Of a stretch of DNA of 64,000 bases, positions 1 through 11,961 are shown piece by piece. How positions within the stretch are numbered: position 1 is the first letter of the stretch; every line of letters begins with the position of its first letter. The stretch is from Venturia oleaginea. Lineage: Eukaryota; Ascomycota; Dothideomycetes; Venturiales; Venturiaceae. Both the position numbers and the translations under genes were made by a program. The notes under the pieces are model-generated. The model ran no database searches. It saw only the letters and a program-made list of their open reading frames with translations, and was not told the origin of the DNA. The stretch lies in contig JABMLP010000009.1 in assembly GCA_013176395.1 (NCBI GenBank), positions 1,178,001 through 1,242,000 of the forward strand. Direction: 5' to 3'.

Positions 1-3000
1 CGGTATGCTTTGGATTCCCAACCAGGGCCGGAAGGAATGGCATTCCGGCACAGCTCGGCAAGAGGTGTCAAACCAGCATGGGCGAGACGTGCATCGTGTC
101 CATGAGCCAACAGCATAGAAACAAGTTCGGTTTGTACTTGCCTAGCAGCTTCATGCAGACTGCCGTCATTTGGACGCGCTTGCGCTTTCAGAAGCATTTT
201 TGCAGATGTGATATCGCTGTTCCGGCAAGCGAGCAAAAGCGCAGATTGTTTCTTGCTGTTGCGAACAGAAACATCTATGGGGGGGTCAAGTTCGAGCAAT
301 CTCTCAATGATAGTATGGCGCCCAGACTCCGTCGCCTTAATCAAGGCAGTGGAATCTGATACTTCGGCCACAAAGTCGGGACTGGCTGTTTCATTTGTTA
401 GCGAATCCAAGTCACCATGATAGTCAACTTTACCTTCATGCCCCAATTTCAGCAATGTCAATATCACTTGCTCACTGATTCCTGGCCGAGGCTGATGCAG
501 CGCCCACAGTAGTGGCGTAATATTCTCTTCAGCCATCGTGGGCTTTAACTTTTCTAGTCGAGATAATCCGCCCGGGCATCCGTGAATAAGTAGAAAACGC
601 ATGAGTTCGTGCCCCCGAGGATGATATCGCATGGCAAGGAACAGCAATTCATTATTGTCAAAGGAGAGCAGAGACCCCAATCGACCAAGACATGATGTCA
701 GCAAAGCAATAAGTTTAGTTTCTGACTTGATCGATCCAATGAGAGCTGGCATCAGCACCTCCACATTCGGATGGGTTTGCACCAATTGCTCAAAAAGAGT
801 CGTGTCCTTGAGCGAGGCAGCAGCAACAAAACTGGCACCACCTTCAGCTCCAGTGTCGGCTCCGTTGGCCAACATGAGCTTGAGAAGATCGTCGTCACCT
901 TCCTCGACGACTTGTTTCAGATGCCGAGAAAGCTGTGCTATGTCTTGCCATCAGCATGGCTCATAGATAACAGCGGGGTGACTAATTCTCTACACTTCGA
1001 GAACGCATGAAATTCAAATGAGCACTTTCAGTCAGAGATGGATGTGGAAAGTTCATGGCGATACCGTTCTTTGAGATTGCCAGAATTTTCCTCGATATCG
1101 ATCTCGGGATCAGAGGTTTCTGAACGAAAGATACATTCGAGATCTAGGAAGATGTGAGGGGCAATGAATTGAATGAACTTACCAGGGGCTACTCGAGCTC
1201 TAATGAGTGATCTCGCAAACGGTAATCGTTCTCCGGGAGCGAGCTCCATGCATGAGTCGAAAGCCTTCGTGTTGGCTTCCTCGCTTTTATGTGCTTCAAG
1301 CAGTAGCTTGAAGACAGTGGAAGATCTCGTGCGTATAGCACCTTTGAACGCAGCTGCATCGTCACATCCAGCACTTGCTCCGAGGTCCAACAGCATGGCT
1401 ACTACATCTTGTCGGATTGACGCTCGTCCAGTCTCATGAACAAGGGCCCTGTCCAGTATGATCCGATGAATTTTACACGCAGAGAGGACAACATTCGTCT
1501 TTATCGGATGATAAGTGTCCGGGTGAAGGGCAAGGGGAATTACATAGGCCCACGTTTCCTTCTCGATATGCGCTGTGGTACATATGACCTCAAGCGATTC
1601 AAGCGCTTCCTTTTTGAAAGCCTCTTGTATCGCGAGACCATTTTGATAGTTTGCGTCAGCTCCTCCTTCGATAAGAAGCTTGCAAACCACGCCATCATCC
1701 TCTGTACGGACAACATCTATCAGAGTATCGGCCACTGGAATTCCTCGGGCTCCATGCTCTAATAGTAGACGCAGCATCTTGAGCAATGTCGATCGGCTAA
1801 TTTGCTTCCTAGCTCCAAAAACAAGGGGTATAGCTTGCGAGGTGATAGCCGAGGAGGGAGGGTTCGCTGAGGCACAGAGGATCAAAAGCATCTCTAGATC
1901 GCCCCGACTGCTCACAATGTGAACACAATTGCTGCTTGACTCTCCGAAAGTGTTCACTGATGCGCCATGTTTTACGAGAGCGTCAACCATCTTCGGGTCC
2001 CGGAAGAGTGAGGTTTCGGACGCGGCTCGTCGTAAAGCAATATCGAGCTCAGGCCCAGAAACGCCTTTGGTGAGAAGAGTGGCCACTGCATCGAATCTTT
2101 GAGCTTTCCCGGGCATTTTCATAGCTTGCGGCAAGGCTTTGGCGAGGACACTGGGAGACGACGATGCTTTCGTGAGAATGCCAACCAGGGCGAGATCCTG
2201 ATTGCGCAATGCGATTCTGACAGCGTGTGCATTTTCATAGTCGATTGATGCACCATTTTCGACTAGTGCCTCGCACAGAGCCAAGTGCCCGAAACCGACA
2301 GCCGCGAGGAGAACGGCTCCCCAAGGTCCACCTTTCGCGCCCTTGGCGACAAGTAATCGAAGTAGTCGCAGGGCATCTTGTTCAGAAGCTTCGGCTGGAA
2401 TGCTATCGACTGCCTTTGATACAGCAGTGGGAGACACGTCGCCTCTGAGAAAGCCCTCTATCAGATGGTATTCTAATTGAGCGACTGCCCAGCAAAGCTC
2501 GTCCTGCAGGACATCGATATTGGTATCAACACCAGTAGGGAGAAGAAGTTGCAGGAATTGTGTTTTTGACGGTTGCGGAAACTTGGAGATCAGAGGCAGA
2601 GCAGGACTGGCATGTCTCGGGTCGAATTCGGCCGGAGAGGCTGTTAGAAGTAGACTTGCTAATTGCAGATCTGCCTGTTGAATGGCTAATAGAACTGGGG
2701 CGCCCGATCGATAATTTGCGTCGGCTCCATGAGCCAAAAGAATGGCCACCAACTGGTTGGACCTAGAAGTAACAGCAGAAAGGAGTGCATCACTCAATAC
2801 AGCTAGGTGGAGCTGCTTTGGGGCACGGAGGAAAAGAGACACAACGTCTATGTTTCCCAGTCGTACCGCTTCGAGAAACTTGGCGGTATACTCGCCAGTT
2901 TCGGCTCCATAAATCAGAAGCTGCTCTATAGTTTTCCCAGAGTTGCTCGTCAAGGTCGATCCCAAGTTCGTCAGGGCAATTCCAAGTGATTTGTCGAGGG

Positions 3001-3553
3001 CGTTTTGACGCGTTCCCCGGCTACAGAGGAGCGCAACGAAGGGAGCACCATTGGCCTGGGCTGCGGCTATCTCAAGCCAGTCGCTGTAGATGGCTGATAC
3101 TCTTGTTGCGCTGTCTTTCCGTCCTCTCTTGTCTGTTGGGCCTGGCTCGTCGTTTTGCTGTCGAATGTTCACGTCCAATGCCGGATGATCCGGAAATTCG
3201 ATGATGGCCTGAGCAAAAGCTGCAGAAGAGCCGCCAGACGAACCAAGCGTTCCGCCTCCCTTTATAGTGGCATCCAGCAGGTCTCTTCTTTCTGCATTGG
3301 AGAAAGTCCAATTCTCTGGATTCTTGAGGTCTTGTTTCTCCTTCTTCGACTTCAGGATGTTGGTGATCTTTTTCGATGCATCTTTGTAACCCGATGCCTG
3401 TCGTCTCTCGGTGAGTCTCCGTCGAACTTCGCTGATGTCGTTTTCTGTCGCAAAGTTTGGCAACGTCACAGAGGGTGAGAGCGGCGGTAGTCTGCCGACT
3501 GGCTTTGCTCCGGCTTGTCGAGCCAATTCGCGAAGACGAACCTCGTCTCTCAT
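1..3553 (-). CDS. Ankyrin-repeat protein, C-terminus cut by window edge
   Basis: Two exons are visible: 3553-1183 and 937-1, the second running off the left edge. The 245-nt intron 938-1182 has a GTAAGT donor, phase 1 on both sides, and joins frames that are both ankyrin-like, so the in-frame stop at 1028 lies in the intron. The protein (over 1,100 residues here) has a charged, Lys-rich N-terminus (about 1-150) followed by many degenerate ankyrin units of the 'LLAHGAD/LLEHGA/LVENGAS' type. Ankyrin arrays mediate protein binding; no enzymatic domain is seen. The true start may be further upstream: on the minus strand at about 3640-3745 there is another coding-like stretch (containing FHADIKSYIDEAKQAR) that can be spliced in phase 1 to a region leading into the chosen ATG at 3553. 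Family clear, partner and role unknown. Confidence 0.82.
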
Positions 3554-4111
3554 GATGGCGGTAGGCGGGACGATTGTTGAGGATAGAGTGCAAGCCGACG
3601 AGATATCTGCTCAAGTCATGCAAAACGCTGGCGCAGGCCTGAACAGGATTCGTCCGGAGAAACACCCGTGAGGTCGAGTTGGGATGGTATTCTAGCTTGT
3701 TTGGCCTCGTCAATATAACTCTTGATATCGGCATGGAATCTGTTCCTGAATCCGTTGGTGTATTATCGCATCATGTACGTAGGGTTTGTTTGCGAATAAG
3801 TTTCAAAACTTCAGGTCAATGTAAAAGCGACTCGACAAGAAGCATACATGCGAAGTTTCGACCCAGGCTGGAATATAGTTGCGCGTCACTGGGCTATGCA
3901 GAAAAGCCAAGATGGCTAAGCATCCCAAATTGTCCTAGATCAACTGCAAACAGTCAAGGAACCATTAACAACCCCATCTTATGGATCACAGCAGGGATGG
4001 CAGCATGAGACTCGATTTCGGAAAATATCGCAGCTTAACAGAGCAAATGAAGCAGCTCTGGACCGTTTGCGTTCTGCGATGAAAGATTCGCTGTTACAAA
4101 CTCTCGCAATT

Positions 4112-4932
4112 CTAGATAACCGTCTCTAATCTTCCCTTGGCCACTGACCGATCACCACTGTACACCATAGGCTCGAGCAACTGAGCTCCAGCAATCTCCT
4201 CCTCTTCCCACAGGCCGCATGATAGTGGACTTCGCTGACGGAAGTGGTCACTTGTCTCGGGCTCATACCAACGCTTGACATAACCCTGACCGATAGCAGT
4301 CTGAACATGACGGACACGAAGCCTGGGTATGATGGGCCCACTTCTAAAACCTTCCCAGCCTGCGAGTCCTTCACAGAGACGTCGAATTTCACCTGAGCCT
4401 CCAACATACTCGTTGCCCAGCAGCCATGTGGGCAAGAACGAACACTTCTCTGGAATGCGTATCAAAGCGCGCGGTGCGAATGTTCGAGTACTCCCCGAGG
4501 GAAGTCATTGGGCGTTTCCAGGAAAACACAAGGGAAAACCACAGTCTGATTTCCGGTAAGATCCTTCACATACACCGTCCATCTGCAGGATACATCTCGG
4601 CTGCTGGTATTGGTAAGCCGTTGCTTTGATATGATCAGGAAGGATTCTGTTGAAGGGAAGGTGTTGCTTTGACTCGCCCGAACCAATTCTGTGGCTGCCT
4701 AGCCATTCGAAGCTCCACTTCACTTTTCGGGGGCTTTTGACTGGTGTGCAGAGCCGGGGTAGTACTTTCTGAGGGAGAGGAACACTTCTGCAATCGTATC
4801 GACACCTGTAACCTCAGCAGTCCGACTGTCAGGCATATGTATTGAATACCGCAGGCATACGAGCAGTTGCTCGTATTGCTCTCTTTTTGGATTAGTTGGC
4901 ACGGTCTTCTCAATGACTCCTGACACCGACAC
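4112..4932 (-). CDS. Hypothetical protein, exon structure unresolved
   Basis: Minus-strand open reading frames with gene-like composition overlap here but do not join cleanly. One starts with ATG at 4932 and is open to 4720. Another in the same frame runs 4686-4462. A third frame is open from about 4824 to 4112 except for one TGA at 4505-4507. That TGA could lie in a 44-nt intron (weak GTGTTT donor, GGGGAG acceptor, both phase 2) or be a real nonsense mutation. I recognise no domain in any frame. It may be a short multi-exon gene or a decaying one. Confidence 0.3.
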
Positions 4933-5157
4933 TCGCCAGCTCGCTACAGCAGCCGGCCATCGTAGTACGCAGGAGAACAGGGATTACCCGTCAACTGGGC
5001 TGTCCTACTCGGTACAAGTGGCAGAAAACCTGAAAGGAATCATCTTCCAAGTCGCTCTACTATGACGTAGATGCCTTGTCCATCCCATCACCTCTCCCCA
5101 CTGCTCACTATCAAGCGCACGAATCAAGGAACGTTATATAAATAATTATCCAGGACA

Positions 5158-6543
5158 ATGGGCAACCAAGACCACGTCCCACAGCCAATACCAGAACATG
5201 AAATCAAACAGAACTCTGGCGGTAATTCAACATTCCTTGTTCAATTTTCCGTGACTAATCTAAACAGTCTCCGTCAGTCTGGCCCTTCAAGCTGCAGAAA
5301 AAGCATGGGAATTGAGGCAGGCAGCAAACGCTGCAGGCGATCCAAATGCAAGAGAAGAGATTCTTGCAAAAGCGATCAACAAGGAGATCGAAGCGGAATC
5401 GTTTGGAAAGGCTGCGAAATACACTCAGTCTGGTGCTTTCCAAGGGCTAGCTGCTGGTGCAGGATTAGGTGTACAACCAGGTGTCACTCTTGGAAAGGTC
5501 ACTGGAGCCATCGTGGGTGCGTAATGCATTTGTCACTGGCTTTGGGCTCTTTGGCTGATCAGATTATAGGAGGTACCGTGGCAACAGTAACAGGTCTTCT
5601 CGGTGCCGGTGTTGGCTCTGTCTATGGTGCCCTCAATGGTCCTATGTGGAATCTGGGGGAGATGGCGAGTAAAGGAGTCCGAGGGGTCGTCGGTGACTTT
5701 CCTAATTGGAAGTCAACGCCGTCACAAAAGAAGGCATTGGAAAAGATGGTAATGCAATCAAAAGAAACGCAGGCACCAAGCAAGGAAGAGCTAGAGAGAA
5801 TGAAAGCTGAAGCGCCGGACAGCATGCCTCAGTCATGGTCACAATCGACAAATGACATGACTAGCTGGAGACCATCGATACCTTCGATGCCCGCTATGCC
5901 ATCAATGTCTCAAGCTAGCTCAGCTTTAGGTCTGGGCGGACTGGGGGCGTCAATGGGCTGGGGAGGAGGAAAACCAACACCTGTACAGCCTAAACAGCAG
6001 GCACCTGTTCAGTCCAAAGAGCAAAGGCCAAATTTGAATAAGCAGACAGGCAGTAGACTTCAACCATCAGCACGAGCTGATACGAAGCCCACCCCTGAAC
6101 CAAAGGAAGCCTCGAAAACCAAGCAAGCACCAACTCCCAAGCAAGTACCAACCATCGACAGTACTTCCAGTGCAGATACTAACCCAGCGCTGTCATTGAA
6201 GAAAGCAGAAAAGACTGCAGCTTCTGGTACATCCACGTCGGTGCAAACGAGATCAAAATCACGGACCCAACAAAATGCTACACAATATAAAGCAAAGCCG
6301 AGTGCTCCTAAGGTCAACAATGAAAAAGCCGCCTCACAGGTACCAGCTGCAAGTCTTTCTACGACGAAAAGCCGGACTAGTCCTGTCTCTAAGAAAGAGA
6401 ACACTCAAACTGCAGCTCCGGCCATTGAGAAGAGGAAGCCGCGGAAGTTGGCGACAAGAAATCCCGAAGTGCAATCTAAGACGCCACCACCCGCTGTAAA
6501 ACGGAAGCCCCGAAAGCTGGAGACCAGAAAACCTACTGCGTGA
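5158..6543 (+). CDS. Glycine-rich (glycine-zipper-like) protein with Lys-rich tail
   Basis: Three exons: 5158-5221, 5268-5516 and 5570-6543. Both introns are phase 1 with GT/AG ends and give a 428-residue product. Residues about 20-60 are Ala/Glu-rich and helical. About 75-130 hold two glycine-spaced hydrophobic stretches (GAFQGLAAGAGLGVQPG and VTGLLGAGVGSVYGALNG), resembling glycine-zipper membrane segments. The rest is low complexity, Ser/Pro/Lys/Gln-rich, ending with two near-identical KRKPRKL-TR blocks about 22 residues apart. The unspliced frame would change the N-terminus completely, so the spliced form is preferred. Membrane association is inferred from the glycine-rich segments; function is unknown. 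Confidence 0.7.
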   Translation: MGNQDHVPQPIPEHEIKQNSGGNSTFLVQFSVTNLNSLRQSGPSSCRKSMGIEAGSKRCRRSKCKRRDSCKSDQQGDRSGIVWKGCEIHSVWCFPRASCWCRIRCTTRCHSWKGHWSHRGCVMHLSLALGSLADQIIGGTVATVTGLLGAGVGSVYGALNGPMWNLGEMASKGVRGVVGDFPNWKSTPSQKKALEKMVMQSKETQAPSKEELERMKAEAPDSMPQSWSQSTNDMTSWRPSIPSMPAMPSMSQASSALGLGGLGASMGWGGGKPTPVQPKQQAPVQSKEQRPNLNKQTGSRLQPSARADTKPTPEPKEASKTKQAPTPKQVPTIDSTSSADTNPALSLKKAEKTAASGTSTSVQTRSKSRTQQNATQYKAKPSAPKVNNEKAASQVPAASLSTTKSRTSPVSKKENTQTAAPAIEKRKPRKLATRNPEVQSKTPPPAVKRKPRKLETRKPTA

Positions 6544-7578
6544 GCAGTGAAAAGAGCCATATTGGTTAATGTACGATTATATCTGCACACCTGTTGCGAT
6601 AAGTCTAATTAAGTAAATTACACCATCACCGACGAAGTCTGACTCGTTGGACGTTCATTTTGACTGCCACATTCCAAATGAGCATTTTCTATTATGTTGT
6701 GATTCATCCTGTCACCATTTCTCTAGCAGCAATAACAATCATAGTGTCCAGTATCCTCGTTCTTGGGAGCCGTTGGCCCAAATTTCATGGCATCATTCCA
6801 ATCAGCATGCCCTACACAGATCCTTCAGTGAAATTCCAATCTCATCTCCATATCCCTGGAGGAAAGCTCCACCAGCATGGCCTAATATTCACAGCCGCGG
6901 CATTGCAATTTTCATTTCATCCACTAATTCTGCTATGTAAGAAATGTTTGGAATAAGATAGTGCGTACCCAAGCTGTCGGGATGTGGGATTCACACTTAA
7001 AAATCGACGCCGGTGAGAGGCAAGGCGAAGAAGATTCCGAGGGCGAGGAAGGAGAACTACATGATGAGTGTGGTGAGGGTGAGGAGTTGGTAGAAGACTT
7101 GAGAGGTTGAATCTTGCTGGTAGAAGATGTGGGAGGATGGCTCGGATGGGCCTATTACTTTTGAATACCTCTACTGGACGTAAATATCGTCCGAAATCGC
7201 CATGGCGAGGCTGTCAACCCAGCCTCGTCATGTCTGGAATCAGCTGGATATGCTGAAGTCTAACCTTCTTCATCTGATATCACTATTGATAGTTCACCAA
7301 AATTTCAGGTTCAAAAATTGTCATGGTCTTGTCGCTATGTATGTCGGTACTCTCATCTTGTTTGAAGCTCGAAAATAATATCGGATTCATGGCGTGACTT
7401 CGCGAGAGGCAGCAGGCCCGATTGGGCTCTAGCGCGTTTTGCTGCCTGAATCACCGCGTCGAGCTTGGAACTCAAACTCGTACATAAGCCAGATCATTCC
7501 CATTGTTTCCATCAATTCATCTCTCTTCCAAAGCATCTACTTGTTCCAAGTATTTCAATCAATTTCAATTCTCTTACG
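6544..7578. other. Intergenic region, no supported gene
   Basis: About 1 kb between the glycine-rich gene and the PARP gene, both on the plus strand. ORFs of under 100 codons occur around 6650-6950 but have no family resemblance. On the minus strand at about 7010-7110 a hydrophobic stretch ending in ALPLTGVDF and a stop looks like the tail of a small membrane protein, but an in-frame TAG precedes it and no start can be joined. The last 100 bases before 7579 are presumably the PARP 5' UTR and promoter. Confidence 0.5.
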
Positions 7579-9993
7579 ATGCCGCCAAAGAAGCGCGGAA
7601 GACCCGCCAGCAAGGCGACAGACCCTGTTGTTGATCATAACGTCTCCGCTAGTGGGGATCTTGGAGCACCACCCCCCAAAAAGCGCGGTCGGCCGCCAAA
7701 GCCAAACCAAGTCCCAGACGCCGAGGCCACCAGTGAGGACGACTCTGCACCGCCACCAGCGAAGAAGGCGAGAGGCAGACCAAAGAAGACTCCCGCTCTC
7801 ATTATTGATCTTAGTGATGAGGAAACACCAAAACCGACCAAGGCCAAACAAACTGTCAAGGGCAAGAAAGCCGCTGCCAAAGCCGTGGTCAGTGAGGACG
7901 ATGAAGTAGCCATTGCGCCAGCCAAAAAGACCAATGGCAAGCAGATCGCAAAGGACGGAGAAGAAGATGAGCAAGATGTGAAGCCAGGTATGTTGCCTCA
8001 ATTGTTAACTTATCCTTCATTCTCTCCATATTCGGGTCGCAAACTCATGGTGATCCCATCTCTTTAACAAAGGTTCTGCACTTTATCGCGACGGCAGACA
8101 TTCAACATTATCATGCTAATTACGAGTTTCAGATGCGCCCAATGCAAAGGCCGAGGATCTCTTCCAGAAACCGATCAAGAAACAGCAAAACGATGCTCAA
8201 ATTGCGCGCACCAAGCATTTGACCGTTCCTGTGGATGAACATGCCTACCAATACTCAGGTCAGTATCCGTTATCACTTGATACGCGTATCTTCTAAGAAG
8301 CACACAAACTAACATGAATTAGTTTCGCATCGTGTCTACATTGACAATAATGGAGTCATCTATGACGCAGCTCTGAACCAGACCAATGTCGATGGCAACA
8401 ACAACAAGTTCTACCGGATCCAAATTCTGGAAGGTCGCAATGGTGGCGACTTCGTTTGTTGGACTCGGTGGGGCCGTGTTGGGGACCGCGGTCAGAGCAA
8501 ACCACTCTTTTGCAATTCCTTCGAGCATGCGCTTGCAGACTTCAGCAAGAAGTTCAAAGACAAGACTGGCCTTACTTGGGACAATCGCAATGAGCAAGGA
8601 AAGCCAAAGAAGTACATCTTTATCGAGCGAAGCTACGAACTAGATGCAAGCTCTGAGGATGAGAACGCGTTACCAGGAGCTGGCGATCGTCGCGGCTCCA
8701 AACAAAGCGTGTCCAGCAGTGAGGGTGTCAAGAGTGAACTTGATCTTCCCGTCCAGCATCTCATGGAATTGATATTTAGTCAGAAAATCTTCGTACGTGA
8801 AGACAACTTATGTTGTTGGAGAAGCACTGCTTACCTGTCCCAAAGAAAGAAGTCATGGCAGACATGGCATATGATCCCGAAAAGCTACCCCTTGGAAAGC
8901 TATCAAAGCGCACCTTGGAACAAGGTTACCAGTATCTCAAGGACATTGCCGCTTTAATCTTGAATGACGAAGACGCCATTGCAAACGAGGATGAGATCAA
9001 GGAACTCTCTAATATGTATTTATCAACCATCCCACACAACATCGGAAGACAGCGCCCTCAACCCATCTCAACCCAACAACAGCTCAAGAAAGAGATCGGC
9101 CTGTTGGAGTCTCTTGGCGATATGAAAATTGCCGAGGACATCATGAAGGAGGCCAAGTCTGGCCCCAAGTCAGACACTCACCCTCTTGATCGTCAGTATG
9201 CCGGACTTAACATGAGTGAGATGACAGCTCTCGACCCCAAATCGACAGAGTTCGTAGAGCTGGCCAAATATCTCAACGCGACACGAGGCAAGACCCACAA
9301 TCTCAAGTACGAGATTGAAGACATCTTCCGTGTTCGTCGCAAAGGAGAGTTCGAACGTTTCGAGAGTTCACAATTCGGCAAGATGGCTGCTGATCGACGA
9401 TTGTTGTGGCACGGTTCTCGCAGTACTAACTTTGGTGGTATCCTTTCGCAAGGCCTACGTATCGCTCCTCCAGAAGCTCCTGTGAGCGGATACATGTTTG
9501 GTAAGGGCGTGTACCTTGCCGATATGAGTTCTAAGAGTGCGAATTACTGCAATCATATGAGTTCAGGCGGCGTGGGACTCCTGCTGTAAGTCTCCTTCAC
9601 TCAAATCCCTGAACACAGATATCCACTAACATTTCACAGACTTTGCGAGGCTGAACTCGGAAAGCCTCTTCTCGAACTCACCGATGCGGACTACAACGCC
9701 GGAGACCGCGCCAAAAAGCAAGGCAGCTACTCCACCTGGGGCAAAGGAACAACGGCACCACCCAAATGGAAGGATGCTGGCTGTGTCCATCCAGATATTT
9801 CTGGAACAACTATGGTACGTTGGTCAACGATTCGAAGGAAAAACAGCATGCTAACTCAACTCTTCAGCCCGATGTTTCGTCTAAGCCATGTGACAGCAAA
9901 GTCCCTGGAGCCTATCTGATGTACAACGAGTTCATCGCCTACAACGTCGATCAGATCCGTCTGCGCTATCTCTTCCGCGTCAAGATGAACTAG
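7579..9993 (+). CDS. Poly(ADP-ribose) polymerase (AT-hook / WGR / PARP)
   Basis: Six exons: 7579-7987, 8133-8258, 8323-8792, 8846-9585, 9640-9814 and 9868-9993. All junctions are in phase and give 681 residues. The enzyme transfers ADP-ribose from NAD+ to proteins in DNA damage signalling; it should be nuclear. In order: a basic Ala/Lys-rich N-terminus (about 1-140) with three AT-hook-like motifs (KKRGRP, KKRGRPPK, KARGRPKK); a WGR domain (about 185-290, CWTRWGRVGDRG); the PARP regulatory helical domain (LPLGKLSK); and the catalytic domain. The H-Y-E triad is present: His in LLWHGSR, Tyr in GKGVYLADMSSKSANYC, Glu in YNEFIAYN. No zinc finger or BRCT domain is seen; as I recall the family, fungal PARPs usually carry an N-terminal BRCT. 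The layout is PARP2-like. Start chosen at 7579 because an upstream in-frame codon would add an unlikely non-basic leader. Confidence 0.95.
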
Positions 9994-10716
9994 TGTTATA
10001 CTGAACTTCATCGCTATCTGATGTTTCGCGATATGTTGGCATTGATCGGTACTATGTGGCGATATAATGTCAAAAAAAGCCCGCTACCTGGGTGGATAAT
10101 GCCGGCATTTTCATTCGTAGCGTCCAGTTTCTGTTGTTGTGTTCTTTCGCTTTCCTTACTTGTACGACTTGAATGGTGGCGATGTCTGATTGTGGTTCAT
10201 TTGTGGGAAATCGTATGTCGGGGGTAAAAATCGAGTTTCGATTGTATGGGATATGGCGTTGTGATTTGATCTCGTTGCAAAAAGTATTTGCGAATGGTAG
10301 CTATAGTCGAGTCCAATTCTTGACGCGCTGCCGTGTACAACATTGATAGCACTTGTTTAAAGGAACTAGAACAGATAGCACATCCGGCATATCTGAACCA
10401 AACGATCACATCAGATTGCATTAAGTTTCAAATCATCCCCCGTCTAGGAGAGACTTAAGTTTGAATCATCACTAGCAGCTCGTCATCGATGTTGCTACAT
10501 AAATTAATAAGTTCTTAGCGATCTGGTCCCCAGTAATAACCAGTCTCATCGGCATCAATCGCCACTAAGCAAAGTGTAGCACGACAAATCAACGAGATCG
10601 AAAATAGGTTATTGACATTATATTAGTTCAAGAGGCGTACACATCGAAAAACTCCAGTGCTCATGAATTCGAATCCAAAACGCCAGCCCTTCCCAAGACT
10701 TCATAGCATCATCAAC
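9994..10716. other. Convergent intergenic region
   Basis: This stretch lies between the 3' ends of the PARP gene (plus) and the phosphate carrier (minus). It is AT-rich and should hold both 3' UTRs and terminators. I see no gene or structured RNA in it. Confidence 0.5.
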
Positions 10717-11961
10717 CTAGTGTCCACCAGTCGTAGGCAATCCCAAATACACCTTGAAGGAATCATAGATCAACCACTGGAATGCCGTCAAAGTACCAAT
10801 CATGAAGATACGAACGGGTAATCCATTCCACAAGCCTTTGAACCCGATATTACCATAGATTCGTGAGACGGCTTGGCCGGCGCCCTCGCCTGCTTTGCGG
10901 TCTGAGTTGAGTTTTGATACCATGACGTCTGTAGAAGGAGAAGGAGTTAGTTGATGTTTGAGCAAAAAGAGAGGATAGGTGTGATGGGAGGGTTTGACGT
11001 ACCAGCGGGGTGAGACACAACAGCACATCCAACACCAGCGATATAACCACCCAAGAATGAGACACCTGTTTGTTGTAGTGTGTTATATGATTCCTTTGGT
11101 TTACCGAGGGTTTGATAGATTTTGGCGACTGCGGATTCGAAGGTTGCAAATTTGACCATTGTGTATGGGATTTGACGGCCCCAGAGTGGGTAGAGGCCTT
11201 TGTACAATCTACCCTCCTGTTAGCACATCTCCTCCAAATTTCAAATAATATTATAGTAAGATGGAAAACATACCCTCCAAATCCCTCTTTCGAGACAACC
11301 TTGCCCCATCCTTCCCTCAGATTTGCAGCATATGGCGGCAATGTCGTCTGCATCCTCACCTTGATAGCTTCGAAAGGACACAAGAACAAATCGGCAATGA
11401 ACTCTGCACTAGCCGAAGCTCCGAGATATACTATTGTCTTGTTCGCATTTGGGAATAGTTTCTCGCCGTATTGGTATTTGAAGACTTCGTAGGCACCGTA
11501 TTTTCCTGCTCCTTGGAAGGAGTAGCCGACGAAGGTTGGGGACTACCATTTCAAGATAATTAGTATGAGTTTGGAGGAGAGTTATGAAGAGGAACAAACC
11601 CAGCCAAAAAAGACACCACGAAGACCTTCAGCTTTAAAGATGGAGCGCCAGGCTCCGAGGTTGGAGGAGTAGATATTCGCATCAACTTGTCTCCGGCATT
11701 TCACAAGATCGAGAGGGGTAACCATGGTATGTGTTGGACCGCAAGCTATAATCAATCATTAGCTCTCTGTTTCTTCCGTCGTCTTGGAGCAAAGATCTCT
11801 GCTCTTCCCGAAAGATAGTTGATTAGAGGAGAAGCAGGAAGAAACATACCAATAATCCCACCAAGCGTACATGCCGCAAAATACTCCTTTGAATACAACT
11901 CAATCTTCCCCTTCGAAGGCGGCTGAACAGCCGCCTGTAATTTCTTCACCGCATCCGCCAT
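10717..11961 (-). CDS. MIR1: Mitochondrial phosphate carrier (SLC25A3/Mir1 type)
   Basis: Five exons on the minus strand: 11961-11850, 11745-11600, 11542-11274, 11208-11003 and 10928-10717, all in phase, 314 residues, close to the yeast Mir1 length. It imports phosphate into the mitochondrial matrix across the inner membrane, supplying ATP synthase. The three mitochondrial-carrier repeats each keep the Px[DE]xx[KR] signature: [22 protein letters not shown] and [11 protein letters not shown]. The third variant and [18 protein letters not shown] are typical of the phosphate carrier rather than other SLC25 members. The N-terminus is short and lacks a long presequence. It is the nearest gene to the F-box gene upstream but there is no sign of co-regulation. 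Confidence 0.95.

Noticed and set aside
1028..1182. Ankyrin gene ending at the stop at 1028
   Set aside because: A phase-1 intron with GTAAGT donor joins to another ankyrin-rich frame from 937 leftward, so that stop is intronic.
7010..7200. Small membrane-protein gene on the minus strand
   Set aside because: A hydrophobic tail is visible but an in-frame TAG interrupts it and candidate introns do not match in phase.
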